From Jannaschia rubra (GTDB lineage Bacteria; Pseudomonadota; Alphaproteobacteria; Rhodobacterales; Rhodobacteraceae), in the NCBI RefSeq assembly GCF_001403735.1, contig NZ_CXPG01000027.1:18188-82187 (forward strand): a stretch of 64,000 bases of DNA. Direction: 5' to 3'. The notes under the pieces are model-generated. The model saw nothing but the letters and a program-made list of their open reading frames with translations, was not told the DNA's origin and ran no database searches. The position numbers and the translations under genes are program-made. Position 1 is the first letter of the stretch. Each line of letters starts with the position of its first letter. Positions 25,848 through 35,019 of the stretch are shown in pieces.

Positions 25848-27361
25848 CACAGCAGCTCCAGGTCGCGGTCGACGATCACCGTGATCGCCGCGCCAGGCTC
25901 GACCGTGACGACGGGCGGGAGGGTCGCATAGGCGCCGATCGCGCCGCGCGTGGTGCGCTCGAGGCTCATACCGATGTCCTCGGCCACCTCGCCCTCGATC
26001 CCGCCGCCCGCCTCCGCCGCGGCGAGCGCCGGCGCCGCACCGATCACCGACAGGAACGCGGCCGATCCGAAGCGCTGACCGAAGCGCGAGTCCACCCGCC
26101 CGGTCAGGCCGGACCGCCCCTGCGCGTCCGCGCCGAACCCCGCGAGGGTCACCGACTGGCCGTCCGGGGTGACGATCCGGCTCCAGCCCACCAATGCGCG
26201 GCGCTGCCCGAGCGAGACGTCCGCGCTGTAGGCGCCGAAGAGCCGCGAGCCCGCGGGGATCAGGACGCGGCTGTGGTCGAAGCCATGGACGGGCCGCGTG
26301 ACCACGGCCGTCACCGGACCCGGCAGGCGGGTGTCGATGGCCGTCTCCAGTGTCGCCTCGATTACCGTGCCCTGCAGGACCGTGCGGGCGGGGTTCGCGA
26401 TGGCCTTGGCGCGCGCCACCGGCGCGGCCTTTGCCAGCCCCGCTACGAAGGCCCGGCCCGCCGCGTCGCCCGGGGCCGGCGCCCCCTGCCCCGCCTCGCT
26501 TACGCCTGCAATGCCGCCGCCCGCGTCGAACACGACGCCGTCGGACCGCACCTGAGCGCGAGCCAGCGCCTGCGCCTCGGCGCGGCGAGCCTCCAGCTGC
26601 GCGCGGCGCTCGGCCTCGGCGGCCGCCTGCCGGTCGGCCTCGGACCGGGCGCGCGCCATGTCGTCCATGCCCCCCTCCAGTCGTCCGCGCAGATCGCGGT
26701 TCTCCTCCTCCACGGCGACGACCTGCCGCGACAGTGCTTCCAGCCGCATCGTCGCGGCCTGCGTCTCCTGCTCCCGCCGCAGCCTCTCGGCCTCGGCGGC
26801 GGCGGCCTCGGTTTCTCGGCGTGCCCGTTCCCGCGCGAGGCGCTGTTCGGCCTCCAGCTCGGCGCCGCGCAGCCGGTTGTCGAACTCGGCCTGCAGCTGC
26901 GCCACCAGCTCCGCGTTCTGCGCCTGCATCGCCGAGACCGCCTCGGCCAGTGCCGCGCCGTCGTCCGCGGGCGGGCGCTCGGCCAGCTCGGCGAGCTGCG
27001 CACGCAGGGCGGCCATCTCCTCTGCCAGCTCGGCGTTGCGCCGTTCCAGGTTCTCGCGCTGCGCGTTCAGATCGTCTTGGGACGGTCCGTCGTCCAAGGG
27101 TTCCGCCATCACCGCAGGCTCGGGCGTCATGTCGAGCTTGCCGAAGCTGCCGTCGGCGTCCTCCTCCTGCCAAGCCTGCGCCTTGGAGGTCTCAGGCGGC
27201 GGGGTTTCCTGGCCTTGGATGGCGGGCCATGCCGTCAGGCCGGCCCCGGCCACGCCGGCGGCGACCAACGCCGCCGCGGCCCACGGCCTGCGGCGCGGTC
27301 GCTCTACCACGTAGGGCTTCTCCCGAACGGCCTCGCTTCCCTCTCGCGTCGTCTCCGCCAT
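25847..27361 (-). CDS. virB10: VirB10 outer-inner membrane scaffold
   Basis: 504 aa. Cytoplasmic N-terminus, one transmembrane segment (about 25-48, WAAAALVAAGVAGAGL), a Glu/Ala/Arg-rich coiled coil at about 85-270, and the C-terminal TrbI/VirB10 beta-barrel domain containing GTVIEATLETAIDTRLPGPV and SRVLIPAGSRLFGAY. It links the inner-membrane energy source to the outer-membrane core. The start at 27361 lies two bases past the end of virB9 and is followed by a natural N-terminus; an in-frame ATG at 27388 would extend into virB9. Confidence 0.95.
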   Translation of the reverse strand: MAETTREGSEAVREKPYVVERPRRRPWAAAALVAAGVAGAGLTAWPAIQGQETPPPETSKAQAWQEEDADGSFGKLDMTPEPAVMAEPLDDGPSQDDLNAQRENLERRNAELAEEMAALRAQLAELAERPPADDGAALAEAVSAMQAQNAELVAQLQAEFDNRLRGAELEAEQRLARERARRETEAAAAEAERLRREQETQAATMRLEALSRQVVAVEEENRDLRGRLEGGMDDMARARSEADRQAAAEAERRAQLEARRAEAQALARAQVRSDGVVFDAGGGIAGVSEAGQGAPAPGDAAGRAFVAGLAKAAPVARAKAIANPARTVLQGTVIEATLETAIDTRLPGPVTAVVTRPVHGFDHSRVLIPAGSRLFGAYSADVSLGQRRALVGWSRIVTPDGQSVTLAGFGADAQGRSGLTGRVDSRFGQRFGSAAFLSVIGAAPALAAAEAGGGIEGEVAEDIGMSLERTTRGAIGAYATLPPVVTVEPGAAITVIVDRDLELL

Positions 27362-27362
27362 G

Positions 27363-28094
27363 TCAGAACTCCCGCGACCGTAGGGCATCGGCGGCCGGCC
27401 CCGTGGCGTAGCTGGTCCCCCCGCGCGTGATGCAGACGTAGGCGTCGCCGACCCGGACCGTGTAGGCGTCGCGCACCCCGCTCACGCGCACGACCGTGCC
27501 GCGGGTCGTGCTGTTCTGCGTGACCTCGTAGCCCGCGCCGTTCACGCCGAAGATCGCCGGCCGCACGCCGGGGCGGAACTGGAAGAAGGTGGAGCGCCCA
27601 TCGTTCCAGACCTGCAGGGGACGGATTTCCCCGGCCCCCTCCCCTTCCGCGAAGCGATAGCCCAGGTCGCGGCCGCCGGCCACGAGTTGCGGGCGCGCGG
27701 CGCGGTCCTCGGGGAAGTTCACCACGACGCGGAAGGTCGGCCGCCGCCCCTGTCCTTCGGTCAGAGCGAAGGCGATCGCGCGGCGGTCGGTGTAGATCGT
27801 CATGTTGGTCGAGACGCGCGGCACGACCGGCTTGATCGACACGGTCTGACGGTTCGACAGGACCTCCACCTCGAAGCTCTCGCTGTCGCCCAGCAGGACC
27901 TGGTTGATCCGCTCGCCCGCGCCGAGCTCCACGGCCGTGTTCACCCGCAGATGCGTGTCGACGCGGATCACGTCGGAGGCATCGAAGCGGACGTGCCGGA
28001 CCCGGGCGTCCTGCCCCATGGTGACGGGCGCGCGTTCGGCCAGGACGGGGCCGGCGAGCAGCGCCGCGAGACATGCGATGGTCGCGGTCCTCAT
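27363..28094 (-). CDS. virB9: VirB9 outer-membrane core protein
   Basis: 243 aa. Signal peptide MRTATIACLAALLAGPVLA, then the VirB9/CagX fold: DVIRVDTHLRVNTAVELGAGE, FRVVVNFPEDRA, and a C-terminal RPAIFGVNGAGYEVTQ block with a final YVCITRGGTSYATGP. It forms the outer-membrane ring with VirB7 and VirB10. ATGA overlap with virB8 fixes the start at 28094. Confidence 0.94.
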   Translation of the reverse strand: MRTATIACLAALLAGPVLAERAPVTMGQDARVRHVRFDASDVIRVDTHLRVNTAVELGAGERINQVLLGDSESFEVEVLSNRQTVSIKPVVPRVSTNMTIYTDRRAIAFALTEGQGRRPTFRVVVNFPEDRAARPQLVAGGRDLGYRFAEGEGAGEIRPLQVWNDGRSTFFQFRPGVRPAIFGVNGAGYEVTQNSTTRGTVVRVSGVRDAYTVRVGDAYVCITRGGTSYATGPAADALRSREF

Positions 28095-28744
28095 GTCCCG
28101 CCTCCTTCCCGAATGGCCTCCGCATCGACGCGGAAGGCGGTGACCGTGAAGCCCAGCGGATTTTCCCAAACCCGCGCGAGGCTGCGTTCCTGCCTTGGAG
28201 CGAACTCGAAGGCGACCGTGGCGACGAAGCTCTGGCTGCGCGGCGCCTCGCGGCGGCGGTGCAGCGTCTTGGTGAACCGCATCTGCGCCACGCCCGGCTC
28301 GAGGAAGGTGACCGAGCGCACGGCGACGTCGACCTGCGCCTCGGTGCCCAGCACGTCCGGCGGGTAGTCCGGCGAGCCGGGCGTCCAGAGCGCCGTCAGC
28401 GATCGGCGCGCCTGTCCCGAGGAGCGGCGGCGCACGCTTTCGAGCCGGGCCTGGATGCCGGGGCGGAAGTACCCCTCGCGGTCGGACAGGTAGCTGACCA
28501 GCAGCGCCTCGCGCACCGCTTCCTGATCGGAGATGCCGGTGGGCCGCACCTGATAGACGCGCTCGGCGGCGCCGGTCGTGCCATCGACCAGCACGGTGAA
28601 GACCTCCGTGCGCTGAAGCGGCAGCAGCGCCACGATCACGCCGGCCAGGGCCACCGCCACGCCGACGGCGCAGGCGGCCACGATCCAGGCCGTCCGCGCC
28701 GCCCGGCGCGGGCCGATCACGAGGTCCACGTCGAAGTCGCTCAT
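28091..28744 (-). CDS. virB8: VirB8 assembly factor
   Basis: 217 aa. Short cytoplasmic N-terminus, one transmembrane helix (about 18-41), then a periplasmic NTF2-like VirB8 domain with EALLVSYLSDREGY and a C-terminal WENPLGFTVTAFRVD, which is the family signature. Nucleates assembly of the secretion channel. It lies 4 bp after virB6 in the operon. Confidence 0.94.
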   Translation of the reverse strand: MSDFDVDLVIGPRRAARTAWIVAACAVGVAVALAGVIVALLPLQRTEVFTVLVDGTTGAAERVYQVRPTGISDQEAVREALLVSYLSDREGYFRPGIQARLESVRRRSSGQARRSLTALWTPGSPDYPPDVLGTEAQVDVAVRSVTFLEPGVAQMRFTKTLHRRREAPRSQSFVATVAFEFAPRQERSLARVWENPLGFTVTAFRVDAEAIREGGGT

Positions 28745-28748
28745 CTCC

Positions 28749-29771
28749 TCATCCCTTCTTCATGCGCGCGGCCATGGCCCCGGCCCCTGCCCGGGCCCCG
28801 CGCCCGACGAGGCCGCCCGCCCGGCCGGCGAGGTTGCTGTAATGCGCCATGGGCCCGCGCAGCGGCTGGCCCGTCCGGGCGCCCTCGAAGGTGCCGGCCC
28901 CGAAGCGCGCGGTTGCGCTGGCGCCGCGCCCGACCGTCCTGCGCGACAGCCCGGCCGCGTCGGCCGCGATGCCGCCGATGGCGATGTTGGTGGCGGCGAG
29001 CGACTGCGCGAAGGACGGCACCAGCACGAGGAGGCCCGCGCCCAGCATCATCACGACCACGAAGGAGAGTGCCTCGCTCAGCGTCTCGATGCCGCCCATA
29101 TCCGCTGGCGCGACTTCCGCTCCCGCCGAGATGGTGAAGCCCGCCATGGCCGCGACGAGCAGCGGCACGAAGGCCATGCCGAGGGCGAGCTTTACCCAGG
29201 CCTCGAAGATTGGCGCGGTCTGGCGGAACAGGGTGCAGGCTACCATCGCAGGCGCGATCGCGATCAGGACGGCGATCATGATCTTGGCCGCCGACAGCAC
29301 GATGATCGCCACCGTTGCCATGATCGAGGCGACAAGGAACATCAGTAGCCCGGCCATGGCGCCGACGACGAGGCCGCCGCTCTCCGAGATGGCGTCGCCG
29401 ATCTCCAGCGCCGTCCGGTAGAGGTCGTCGAGCCCGTCGTAGAGGTTGGTGACGGTCGCGCCCGACAGCGCGCTCAGCATGCCCGCGCCCAGCTCGGCCG
29501 GCGCCTCCGTCAGAGCGAGGTAGACCGCCGAGACGTTGCCGTAGACGAGGAACACGTTCACCAGCGTGATCCGCAGCGCGAGGCTCACGGCGGTGCCCAC
29601 CGTCAGCGGCACGGTCTGCAGCATGAGGTTCGCGCCGACCAGCGCGACGGTCAACGTCGAGGCCACGGCCACCACGGGGCGCACGGCCGTCAGCACGCCG
29701 TCGTAGGTCTGCGCCGCAACGCCGGTGACGGTCGCGTCGACGAGGCCGAGGATCTGCTCGATCACCGCCAT
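28749..29771 (-). CDS. virB6: VirB6 polytopic inner-membrane channel protein
   Basis: 340 aa with a run of strongly hydrophobic segments between residues 25 and 270 (for example VVAVASTLTVALVGANLML and LLMFLVASIMATVAIIVL) and a Gly/Ala/Arg-rich cytoplasmic tail. Position between virB5 and virB8 and the TrbL/VirB6 pattern identify it. The start at 29771 overlaps the stop of the preceding secreted protein (TGATG). Confidence 0.93.
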   Translation of the reverse strand: MAVIEQILGLVDATVTGVAAQTYDGVLTAVRPVVAVASTLTVALVGANLMLQTVPLTVGTAVSLALRITLVNVFLVYGNVSAVYLALTEAPAELGAGMLSALSGATVTNLYDGLDDLYRTALEIGDAISESGGLVVGAMAGLLMFLVASIMATVAIIVLSAAKIMIAVLIAIAPAMVACTLFRQTAPIFEAWVKLALGMAFVPLLVAAMAGFTISAGAEVAPADMGGIETLSEALSFVVVMMLGAGLLVLVPSFAQSLAATNIAIGGIAADAAGLSRRTVGRGASATARFGAGTFEGARTGQPLRGPMAHYSNLAGRAGGLVGRGARAGAGAMAARMKKG

Positions 29772-30262
29772 CAGTCGTCGCCGCAGCGCTCTTCGCGGAA
29801 GGCGCGGTATTGCTGCTCGACAGAACTCCAGTCGGGCCGCCGGTAGGAGCGGATGCGACCGTAGTCCGCGTCCGTCAGCTCCGCCGGCCTCTTGCCGAAC
29901 GTCTCCTCGAAGAATCCCGCGAAGGGCAGCGCCTCGTAGACGCAGCCGCAGGAGCCGGCCGCCATGGCCGCCTCGCGCGCCTCCACGAGGTACGCCTTCT
30001 CGGCCGCGCCGGCGAAGAACTCGTTCTCCCAAAACGCCGTGTCCGGCACCGGCGCCTCGCAGACCTGCGGCCCGGCGAACATTAGCAGGCTGCGCGTGCG
30101 GACCTCGCCCATGGCGTCCAGCAGCGCGTCCGCGTCCTGCGCCTCCGTCGCCGCGGCCACGCGGGCTAGGAGGGCCTCGTCCGACAGCTCAGCCACCGAT
30201 TGCGCGACCGCTGGCCCGGCGAGCGCCGCCAGCATGGCCACGGCCAGAAGGTGATGTCTCAT
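29771..30262 (-). CDS. secreted protein of unknown function within the virB operon
   Basis: 163 aa. Signal peptide MRHHLLAVAMLAALAGPAVA, then a helical mature part with four cysteines (C88 region, CGC at about 104-106, and one near the C-terminus) that could form disulfides. Not recognised. It lies exactly between virB5 and virB6 and overlaps both by 1-4 bp, so it is a co-translated operon member and may be a periplasmic assembly or exclusion factor. This slot is often taken by an entry-exclusion lipoprotein such as EexN, but no lipobox is present here. Confidence 0.75.
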   Translation of the reverse strand: MRHHLLAVAMLAALAGPAVAQSVAELSDEALLARVAAATEAQDADALLDAMGEVRTRSLLMFAGPQVCEAPVPDTAFWENEFFAGAAEKAYLVEAREAAMAAGSCGCVYEALPFAGFFEETFGKRPAELTDADYGRIRSYRRPDWSSVEQQYRAFREERCGDD

Positions 30263-31092
30263 TCCTCGATCTCCTCTCCGATGGTCGGGCCCGTGCCGTA
30301 GTCAAAGAAGGCCCGGGTGCGCGCCTGCTCGGCGGCGAGGTCGAGCCCCGACTGCGCGCCGGCCAGTCCCGCGGCCGCGTTGAGCCGCCACATCTGCCCC
30401 AGCATGAAATTGGTCTCGGCCGCCATGCGCGTGTTCAGGTCGACTGACTCCTTGAGCGTCTCCTGCTCGCCGATCGCGTCCACCAGGCCATCGACGCGGT
30501 CGAGGCTCGCGGCCGCCTCCTCGTAAGCCATCTGCGAGGCGCCGATCGCCACGGTGTTGGCGGCGGCCGTGGTCGCAATGCGCTCCGCCGCCGGCTCACC
30601 GGAGGCGGCCATCCCCTCCAGCGTCTCCGGGGTGAAGCCTGCATTCGCCATGATCCCGCGGAAGGCCTCGGTGGCACGCAGCTCGCCCACCGTCACCTGC
30701 CCGTCGAGCAGCTTGTCGCGGATGGCGTCGAAGTCGCCGACCGACAGCCGGCCGACCAGCCCGTCGAGATCGACGATCTTGGCCGCGCGGTCGCGCAGAT
30801 CCTTGGCGTCGTTGTAGAGCCGCGCGATGTCGTTGATCCCCGTCACCGAGCCGAGGATGCCCTCCAGGTTCGCCAGCTGATCGACCTGCAGCTCGACCTG
30901 CCGGCGCAACTCCTCGATCTGGCGAAGCTGGGCCTCCGCGTCCCGAAGCGCCGCCTGCAGCTGCTCGACGTTCTGCGCGAGGTTCGAGCCGTCGATCACC
31001 GGCACCCCCTGCGCTCGCGGCGCGGAGCCTGGAAGGATGGCGGCGGCCGCCAGCACGGCGGCACCGAGCGCTAGGGCGCGTCTAGCTGTCAT
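30259..31092 (-). CDS. virB5: VirB5 minor pilus protein
   Basis: 277 aa. Signal peptide (about 1-28, ending APRAQG), then a long helical part with a coiled coil (QLQAALRDAEAQLRQIEELRRQVELQVDQL) and an N-terminal PVIDGSNLAQNVEQ motif. VirB5/TrbJ proteins sit at the pilus tip and help recipient contact. Overlaps the upstream lytic transglycosylase gene by 11 bp and the following secreted protein by ATGA. Confidence 0.9.
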   Translation of the reverse strand: MTARRALALGAAVLAAAAILPGSAPRAQGVPVIDGSNLAQNVEQLQAALRDAEAQLRQIEELRRQVELQVDQLANLEGILGSVTGINDIARLYNDAKDLRDRAAKIVDLDGLVGRLSVGDFDAIRDKLLDGQVTVGELRATEAFRGIMANAGFTPETLEGMAASGEPAAERIATTAAANTVAIGASQMAYEEAAASLDRVDGLVDAIGEQETLKESVDLNTRMAAETNFMLGQMWRLNAAAGLAGAQSGLDLAAEQARTRAFFDYGTGPTIGEEIEE

Positions 31093-32206
31093 CGGCGTAT
31101 CTCCAGAAGGTTGTGGTCTCCAACGCGTCGGCCGCCTCCACGAGGCCGCCCGCGGCCTCGACCTTCACGGCGGCCGCGTGCCGGCGCAGCGTCAGCGCCA
31201 TCAGGCGGGCCCGTTCGGCCAGCACGTAGGTGGAATGGTCGACCGCCTCCTTGGCGGTCGCGGGGCGGCCCTCGCGCAGCAGCGCCGCCATCCGGCCCAT
31301 GGACGCCTCGACCTGCCCGGCGAGATGGTCGCCGTAGCCGACCGAGGCGTCGGCCCAGTTGCCCCAGGCCGCCGAGGCGCCGTCCACCCCAGCGAGGCTG
31401 CCAGTCATGTCCACGCCGGTGATGATGCCGAGATACTCGTCGTAGTAGCGCCGGATGCGCCGGACGTAGGTCTGCGTCTCCTCGAAGGGCGGGATGCCCC
31501 CGTACTCGATCACCCGTCCCGGCCCCGCATTGTAGGCGGCGAGCGCATGTTCGACCCGCCCGAAGCGCTTGAGTTGCGCCAGGATGTAGCGCGCGCCGCC
31601 GTCGAGGTTCTGCCAGGGATCGTAAGGGTCCACGCCGAGGTCGGAGGCCGTGCCGGGCATGAGCTGGCAGAAGCCCCGCGCGCCGACATGGCTGACGGCG
31701 GCGTTGTTGAACCGGCTTTCCTGCTTGATGAGAGACTGGAACAGGATGCGCCAGGTAAGCGGGGTCAGCCCCGCCGCGGCCAACCCGGCATGACCCTCGT
31801 AGCGCCGCGCGGTGACGATGATCATCCGCTCCACGTCCGCGTTCTCGCCGAACAGGCGATCCGCGTCCGGATGGGTCTCTGAGACCGGATAGGTCTCGTC
31901 CGCCGAGGCCCAGCCGGGGCCAGCCTCCTCGAGATGGGACAGGTCGGTCGGACCCATGGCGCCCTCGAGGAAGCGCTCGTAGGCCGCGAGCTGTTCGGCA
32001 TGCAGGGCCTCCTGCTCGCCGCGCACGGCCGACTTGTCGGCCTGGCGCGCGGCGTCGCGGCCCATTTCGGCCACGCGCGAGATCGCGCGGGCGAGCCGCG
32101 AGCCGTCCACGATGGGAACGCCCTGCGCCAGCGCCGTACCGCCCAGCACGGCGGCGGCCGCGACGATGGCGGGTAGGGCCCTAGAAGTCCTGGAAGTCGC
32201 AGGCAT
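31082..32206 (-). CDS. lytic transglycosylase with a VirB5-like N-terminal segment
   Basis: 374 aa. Signal peptide (about 1-28), then QGVPIVDGSRLARAISRVAEMGRDAARQADK, which closely resembles the mature start of the neighbouring VirB5. From about 140 there is an SLT domain: QESRFNNAAVSHVGARGFCQLMPGTA with catalytic Glu in IKQESRF, and [18 protein letters not shown] helical tail follows (about 290-374). It would open the peptidoglycan for the channel. The start at 32206 begins the signal peptide; it lies inside the end of virB7. The operon thus encodes two transglycosylases. Confidence 0.88.
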   Translation of the reverse strand: MPATSRTSRALPAIVAAAAVLGGTALAQGVPIVDGSRLARAISRVAEMGRDAARQADKSAVRGEQEALHAEQLAAYERFLEGAMGPTDLSHLEEAGPGWASADETYPVSETHPDADRLFGENADVERMIIVTARRYEGHAGLAAAGLTPLTWRILFQSLIKQESRFNNAAVSHVGARGFCQLMPGTASDLGVDPYDPWQNLDGGARYILAQLKRFGRVEHALAAYNAGPGRVIEYGGIPPFEETQTYVRRIRRYYDEYLGIITGVDMTGSLAGVDGASAAWGNWADASVGYGDHLAGQVEASMGRMAALLREGRPATAKEAVDHSTYVLAERARLMALTLRRHAAAVKVEAAGGLVEAADALETTTFWRYADDS

Positions 32207-32333
32207 GGCCAGCCCCGGAGACGAAGGACATCGACGGTGAGGGGCCACCGGCGCAAGGCGAGCGCTTGCCGGTGGGCACGCCGCAACTCGCCAGCAGGGA
32301 GAGCGCGAGAGCGGCGCAGAGGATGCGGATCAT
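32181..32333 (-). CDS. virB7: VirB7-like lipoprotein
   Basis: 50 aa. Lipoprotein signal MIRILCAALALSLLASC with a lipobox LLAS-C17, two further cysteines (C27, C45). Size, lipobox and position within the operon fit VirB7, the lipoprotein that stabilises VirB9. Overlaps the virB4 stop by ATGA. Too small to identify by sequence alone. Confidence 0.75.
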   Translation of the reverse strand: MIRILCAALALSLLASCGVPTGKRSPCAGGPSPSMSFVSGAGHACDFQDF

Positions 32334-34696
32334 CGGATCATCTCCTTCCAGAAGTCGGGATCGGCACGCCATCCATGCGGCGCGCGCTCCTCGCCGGTCC
32401 GGCCGCCGCCAAGCACCGTCATCAGCGGGCCGAGCCCGGACAGGTCGGCATCGACCACGACCGAGTCCCCGCCCGAGCGGATCAGGGCGAGGCGGCGTCC
32501 GCCCGTCCCTTCGGACAGGATCTCCGCCTCGCGTTCGCCCAGGCGCAGGATGCGCCAGTCCTCGGGCGCGGCGCGCGGGTTCGGGAACAGCACCTGCGTC
32601 GCCACGGACTCGGCGATGATCGCGCCGACCTCCGAGCGGGTGAGGTGCTCGGGCGCCTGGGTCAGCATCACCACGCAGGCGTTGCGCTTGCGCATGGTGA
32701 CGAGCCAGTCGTGCAGACGGCGCACGAAGATCGGGTCGGCCATCATCTTCCAGGCCTCGTCGATCACGATCAGCGTCGGGCGGCGGTCCTCGATGGTGCG
32801 CTCGACCCTGCGGAACAGGTAGCTGAGCAGCGCCGCGCGTTCGGCGTCGAGATCGAGAAGCTCGCTCATGTCGATGCCGATCACGTCCTCGTCGAGGCGG
32901 ACCGCCTCCGCCCCGGGGCGGGAGAAGACCCAGCCGTGCCGCCCCTCCGCCGTCCACTCGCGCACCCGCCCCGCCAGGTCGCCCTCGTCGTCGGTCGAGG
33001 CCACGAGGCTCGCCAGCCCGTCGAAGCTGCGCAGCGCGGGCTCGGCCCGGACGATCTGGCGCACGGCCTCGGCCAGCGCGGTGGTCTGAGCGGGCTCCAT
33101 CGGGCGATGACGGGCCAGCAGGTCGGCGAGCCAGCCCGCGAGCCAGGCCTCCCCGCGCGCATCCGTCTCGGTGGCGAAGGGATGCAGGCCCGTGGGCCGA
33201 CCGACCTTCACCGCGCCGTAGCGGCCGCCGAGCGCGCGGACGGCCATCTCCAGCCCCTGGTCCTTGTCGATCACGACCACCCGCGCGTTCAGGCGGCGCG
33301 CCTGCGCGAGCAGGAAGGCGGTGAGCAGCGTCTTGCCCGAGCCGGTCCGGCCGAGCACCAGCGTGTGGCCGACGCTCGGCTCCGCGTCCGCCCTGCCCCG
33401 TTCGTGGAAATTGAAGCGGTATAGCGTCGAGCCGACGGTGGGCAGGCCGGTGACGGGCGCGCCCCAGGGAGACTCGCCCGTGCCCCGGCCGCGGCCCGCG
33501 GCGTGAAGCGCGGCCATCTCGGCGAAGTTGTCCGCCGACACCATGCCGGACCGGATGCGGTAGCCCCAGTTGCCGGGCGCCTGCGCGAAGTAGAGCGCGC
33601 GGGCCGCCCAGCCCTCGCGCACGAGCAGCATCCCCGCCTCCTGACCGACACGCCAGATCTCGGAGACCGCGCGCTCCAGCTCCGCCTCGTCGTCGCACCA
33701 GACCTGGATGCTCGCATGGTGGTCGCCGAAGACGAGCCGCCCCGAGGCGACCTCGTCGGCCGCCTTCACAAGCTGCTCGGTCAGGCTAACGCCGGCATCC
33801 TCGGTCGCGCCGCGCTGGCGGTGGACGCGCTGAATGCGCTCCAGCGTCTCGGCGGTGCGCCGGGGCGTGAAGCTGTTGGTGACGCAGACGTCGTAGGGAA
33901 GCTCCAGCCCGTCGAGCATGGCGGGCCAAGTGGCGGGCGGGTAGGACTTAATTCCGAAGATCGCGCCTACGCGCGAGCGGACCCCGTCATGCAGGCGCAT
34001 CCGCCCGCCATCGAACGTGACCTCGAAGTTGGTCATCGATTCGGCCAGCAGATCGCCCGGCGCCGCATGCACGCGGGCGTAATCCTGTCCATGGACGGCG
34101 GCGAGCAGTGCCAGCCACTCGCCGGAGGAGGCGCAGAGCCTGCGGGCGCCGCGCTCGCGCAGCGCGCCCACGACGAGACCCATGGCCTCGTCCATCTCCG
34201 CGACCCGGGCCGCGCAATCGTTACGGAAGGCGCGTTTGGCGCGGCCCAGCCCGAAGGGCAGCCGATGCGCAAGGCTCGGGCGCAGGAGGACCGAGAGCAT
34301 CAGAACGCGACGCTTGAGGTCGCGCGCGCCGAGGCTCTGCCGCCAGGCGCCGTCCACGGCCGCGGCGAAGGGCGCGTCCTCAATCTCCGGAAGCTCGACC
34401 CGCTCGGATCGGGCGAGCCGGTGCACGACCACGCCGAAGCGCTCGCCGAGCTGGCCCACCATACGCGCGACGGTGCCCGACAGCTCGTCGATGGCGGCCT
34501 CGTCCGCCGTCAGCCCGTCGATGCCGTCGAGCACCATGGAGGCCATGAGGTCGCCCTGCCGGGTGAGGATCACATCGTCGCGGAGCGCCGAGACGTAAGG
34601 CAGGTGCCGGCCGAAGCGCTCGTGCCGGGGCGCGCGCGTGCCCAGCAGGTCGCGCGCGGCGGGCGGGACGTCGTGATTACGGAGGCTAGCCGACAT
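32330..34696 (-). CDS. virB4: VirB4 ATPase
   Basis: 788 aa, normal length. N-terminal CagE/TrbE domain and C-terminal RecA-like ATPase with Walker A GRTGSGKT (K455) and Walker B TLIVIDEAW (about 640-650), then a NACVVMLTQAPEHL segment. Largest T4SS ATPase, needed for pilus biogenesis and transfer. Overlaps virB3 by 11 bp and virB7 by 4 bp. Confidence 0.95.
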   Translation of the reverse strand: MSASLRNHDVPPAARDLLGTRAPRHERFGRHLPYVSALRDDVILTRQGDLMASMVLDGIDGLTADEAAIDELSGTVARMVGQLGERFGVVVHRLARSERVELPEIEDAPFAAAVDGAWRQSLGARDLKRRVLMLSVLLRPSLAHRLPFGLGRAKRAFRNDCAARVAEMDEAMGLVVGALRERGARRLCASSGEWLALLAAVHGQDYARVHAAPGDLLAESMTNFEVTFDGGRMRLHDGVRSRVGAIFGIKSYPPATWPAMLDGLELPYDVCVTNSFTPRRTAETLERIQRVHRQRGATEDAGVSLTEQLVKAADEVASGRLVFGDHHASIQVWCDDEAELERAVSEIWRVGQEAGMLLVREGWAARALYFAQAPGNWGYRIRSGMVSADNFAEMAALHAAGRGRGTGESPWGAPVTGLPTVGSTLYRFNFHERGRADAEPSVGHTLVLGRTGSGKTLLTAFLLAQARRLNARVVVIDKDQGLEMAVRALGGRYGAVKVGRPTGLHPFATETDARGEAWLAGWLADLLARHRPMEPAQTTALAEAVRQIVRAEPALRSFDGLASLVASTDDEGDLAGRVREWTAEGRHGWVFSRPGAEAVRLDEDVIGIDMSELLDLDAERAALLSYLFRRVERTIEDRRPTLIVIDEAWKMMADPIFVRRLHDWLVTMRKRNACVVMLTQAPEHLTRSEVGAIIAESVATQVLFPNPRAAPEDWRILRLGEREAEILSEGTGGRRLALIRSGGDSVVVDADLSGLGPLMTVLGGGRTGEERAPHGWRADPDFWKEMIR

Positions 34697-34961
34697 AGCG
34701 GTCTTCCCCGTTCTCGGTCCGCCCGGGGGTGCGCGGCGTGCGGGCCGTCACGACCTGCAAGATGTCGAAGACGTGGGGGTTGCGGTCCGCCACCAGCCAG
34801 AGCGGCGGGTAGGCGATCACGGGGACGAGCAGCCACCACAGGCTGCCCGTGCCGATCAACGGCACGAAGGTGGCGAGGCTGAGCGCCACGCCATAGCCGA
34901 GCGGCAGGCCGAGGAAGGTCGTGGGGCGCATCAGGCCGAGGAAGACCGGTGTGCGTCGCAT
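34686..34961 (-). CDS. virB3: VirB3 inner-membrane protein
   Basis: 91 aa. Basic N-terminus with PVFLGLMRPTTFLGLPLGYGVAL, two hydrophobic segments and a conserved-type YPPLWLVADRNPHVFDIL end, all typical of VirB3. The start at 34961 has GGAGA upstream; longer in-frame starts run into virB2. Confidence 0.93.
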   Translation of the reverse strand: MRRTPVFLGLMRPTTFLGLPLGYGVALSLATFVPLIGTGSLWWLLVPVIAYPPLWLVADRNPHVFDILQVVTARTPRTPGRTENGEDRYVG

Positions 34962-35019
34962 GGGCGTCGTCTCCGCGGGGCGGCCCCCGCCCTGCCGGGC
35001 GGAGGCGCGTGGCATCAGG

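Noticed and set aside
25790..27430. Long + strand open frame opposite virB10
   Set aside because: GC-rich antisense frame without domains; virB10 is unambiguous on the minus strand.
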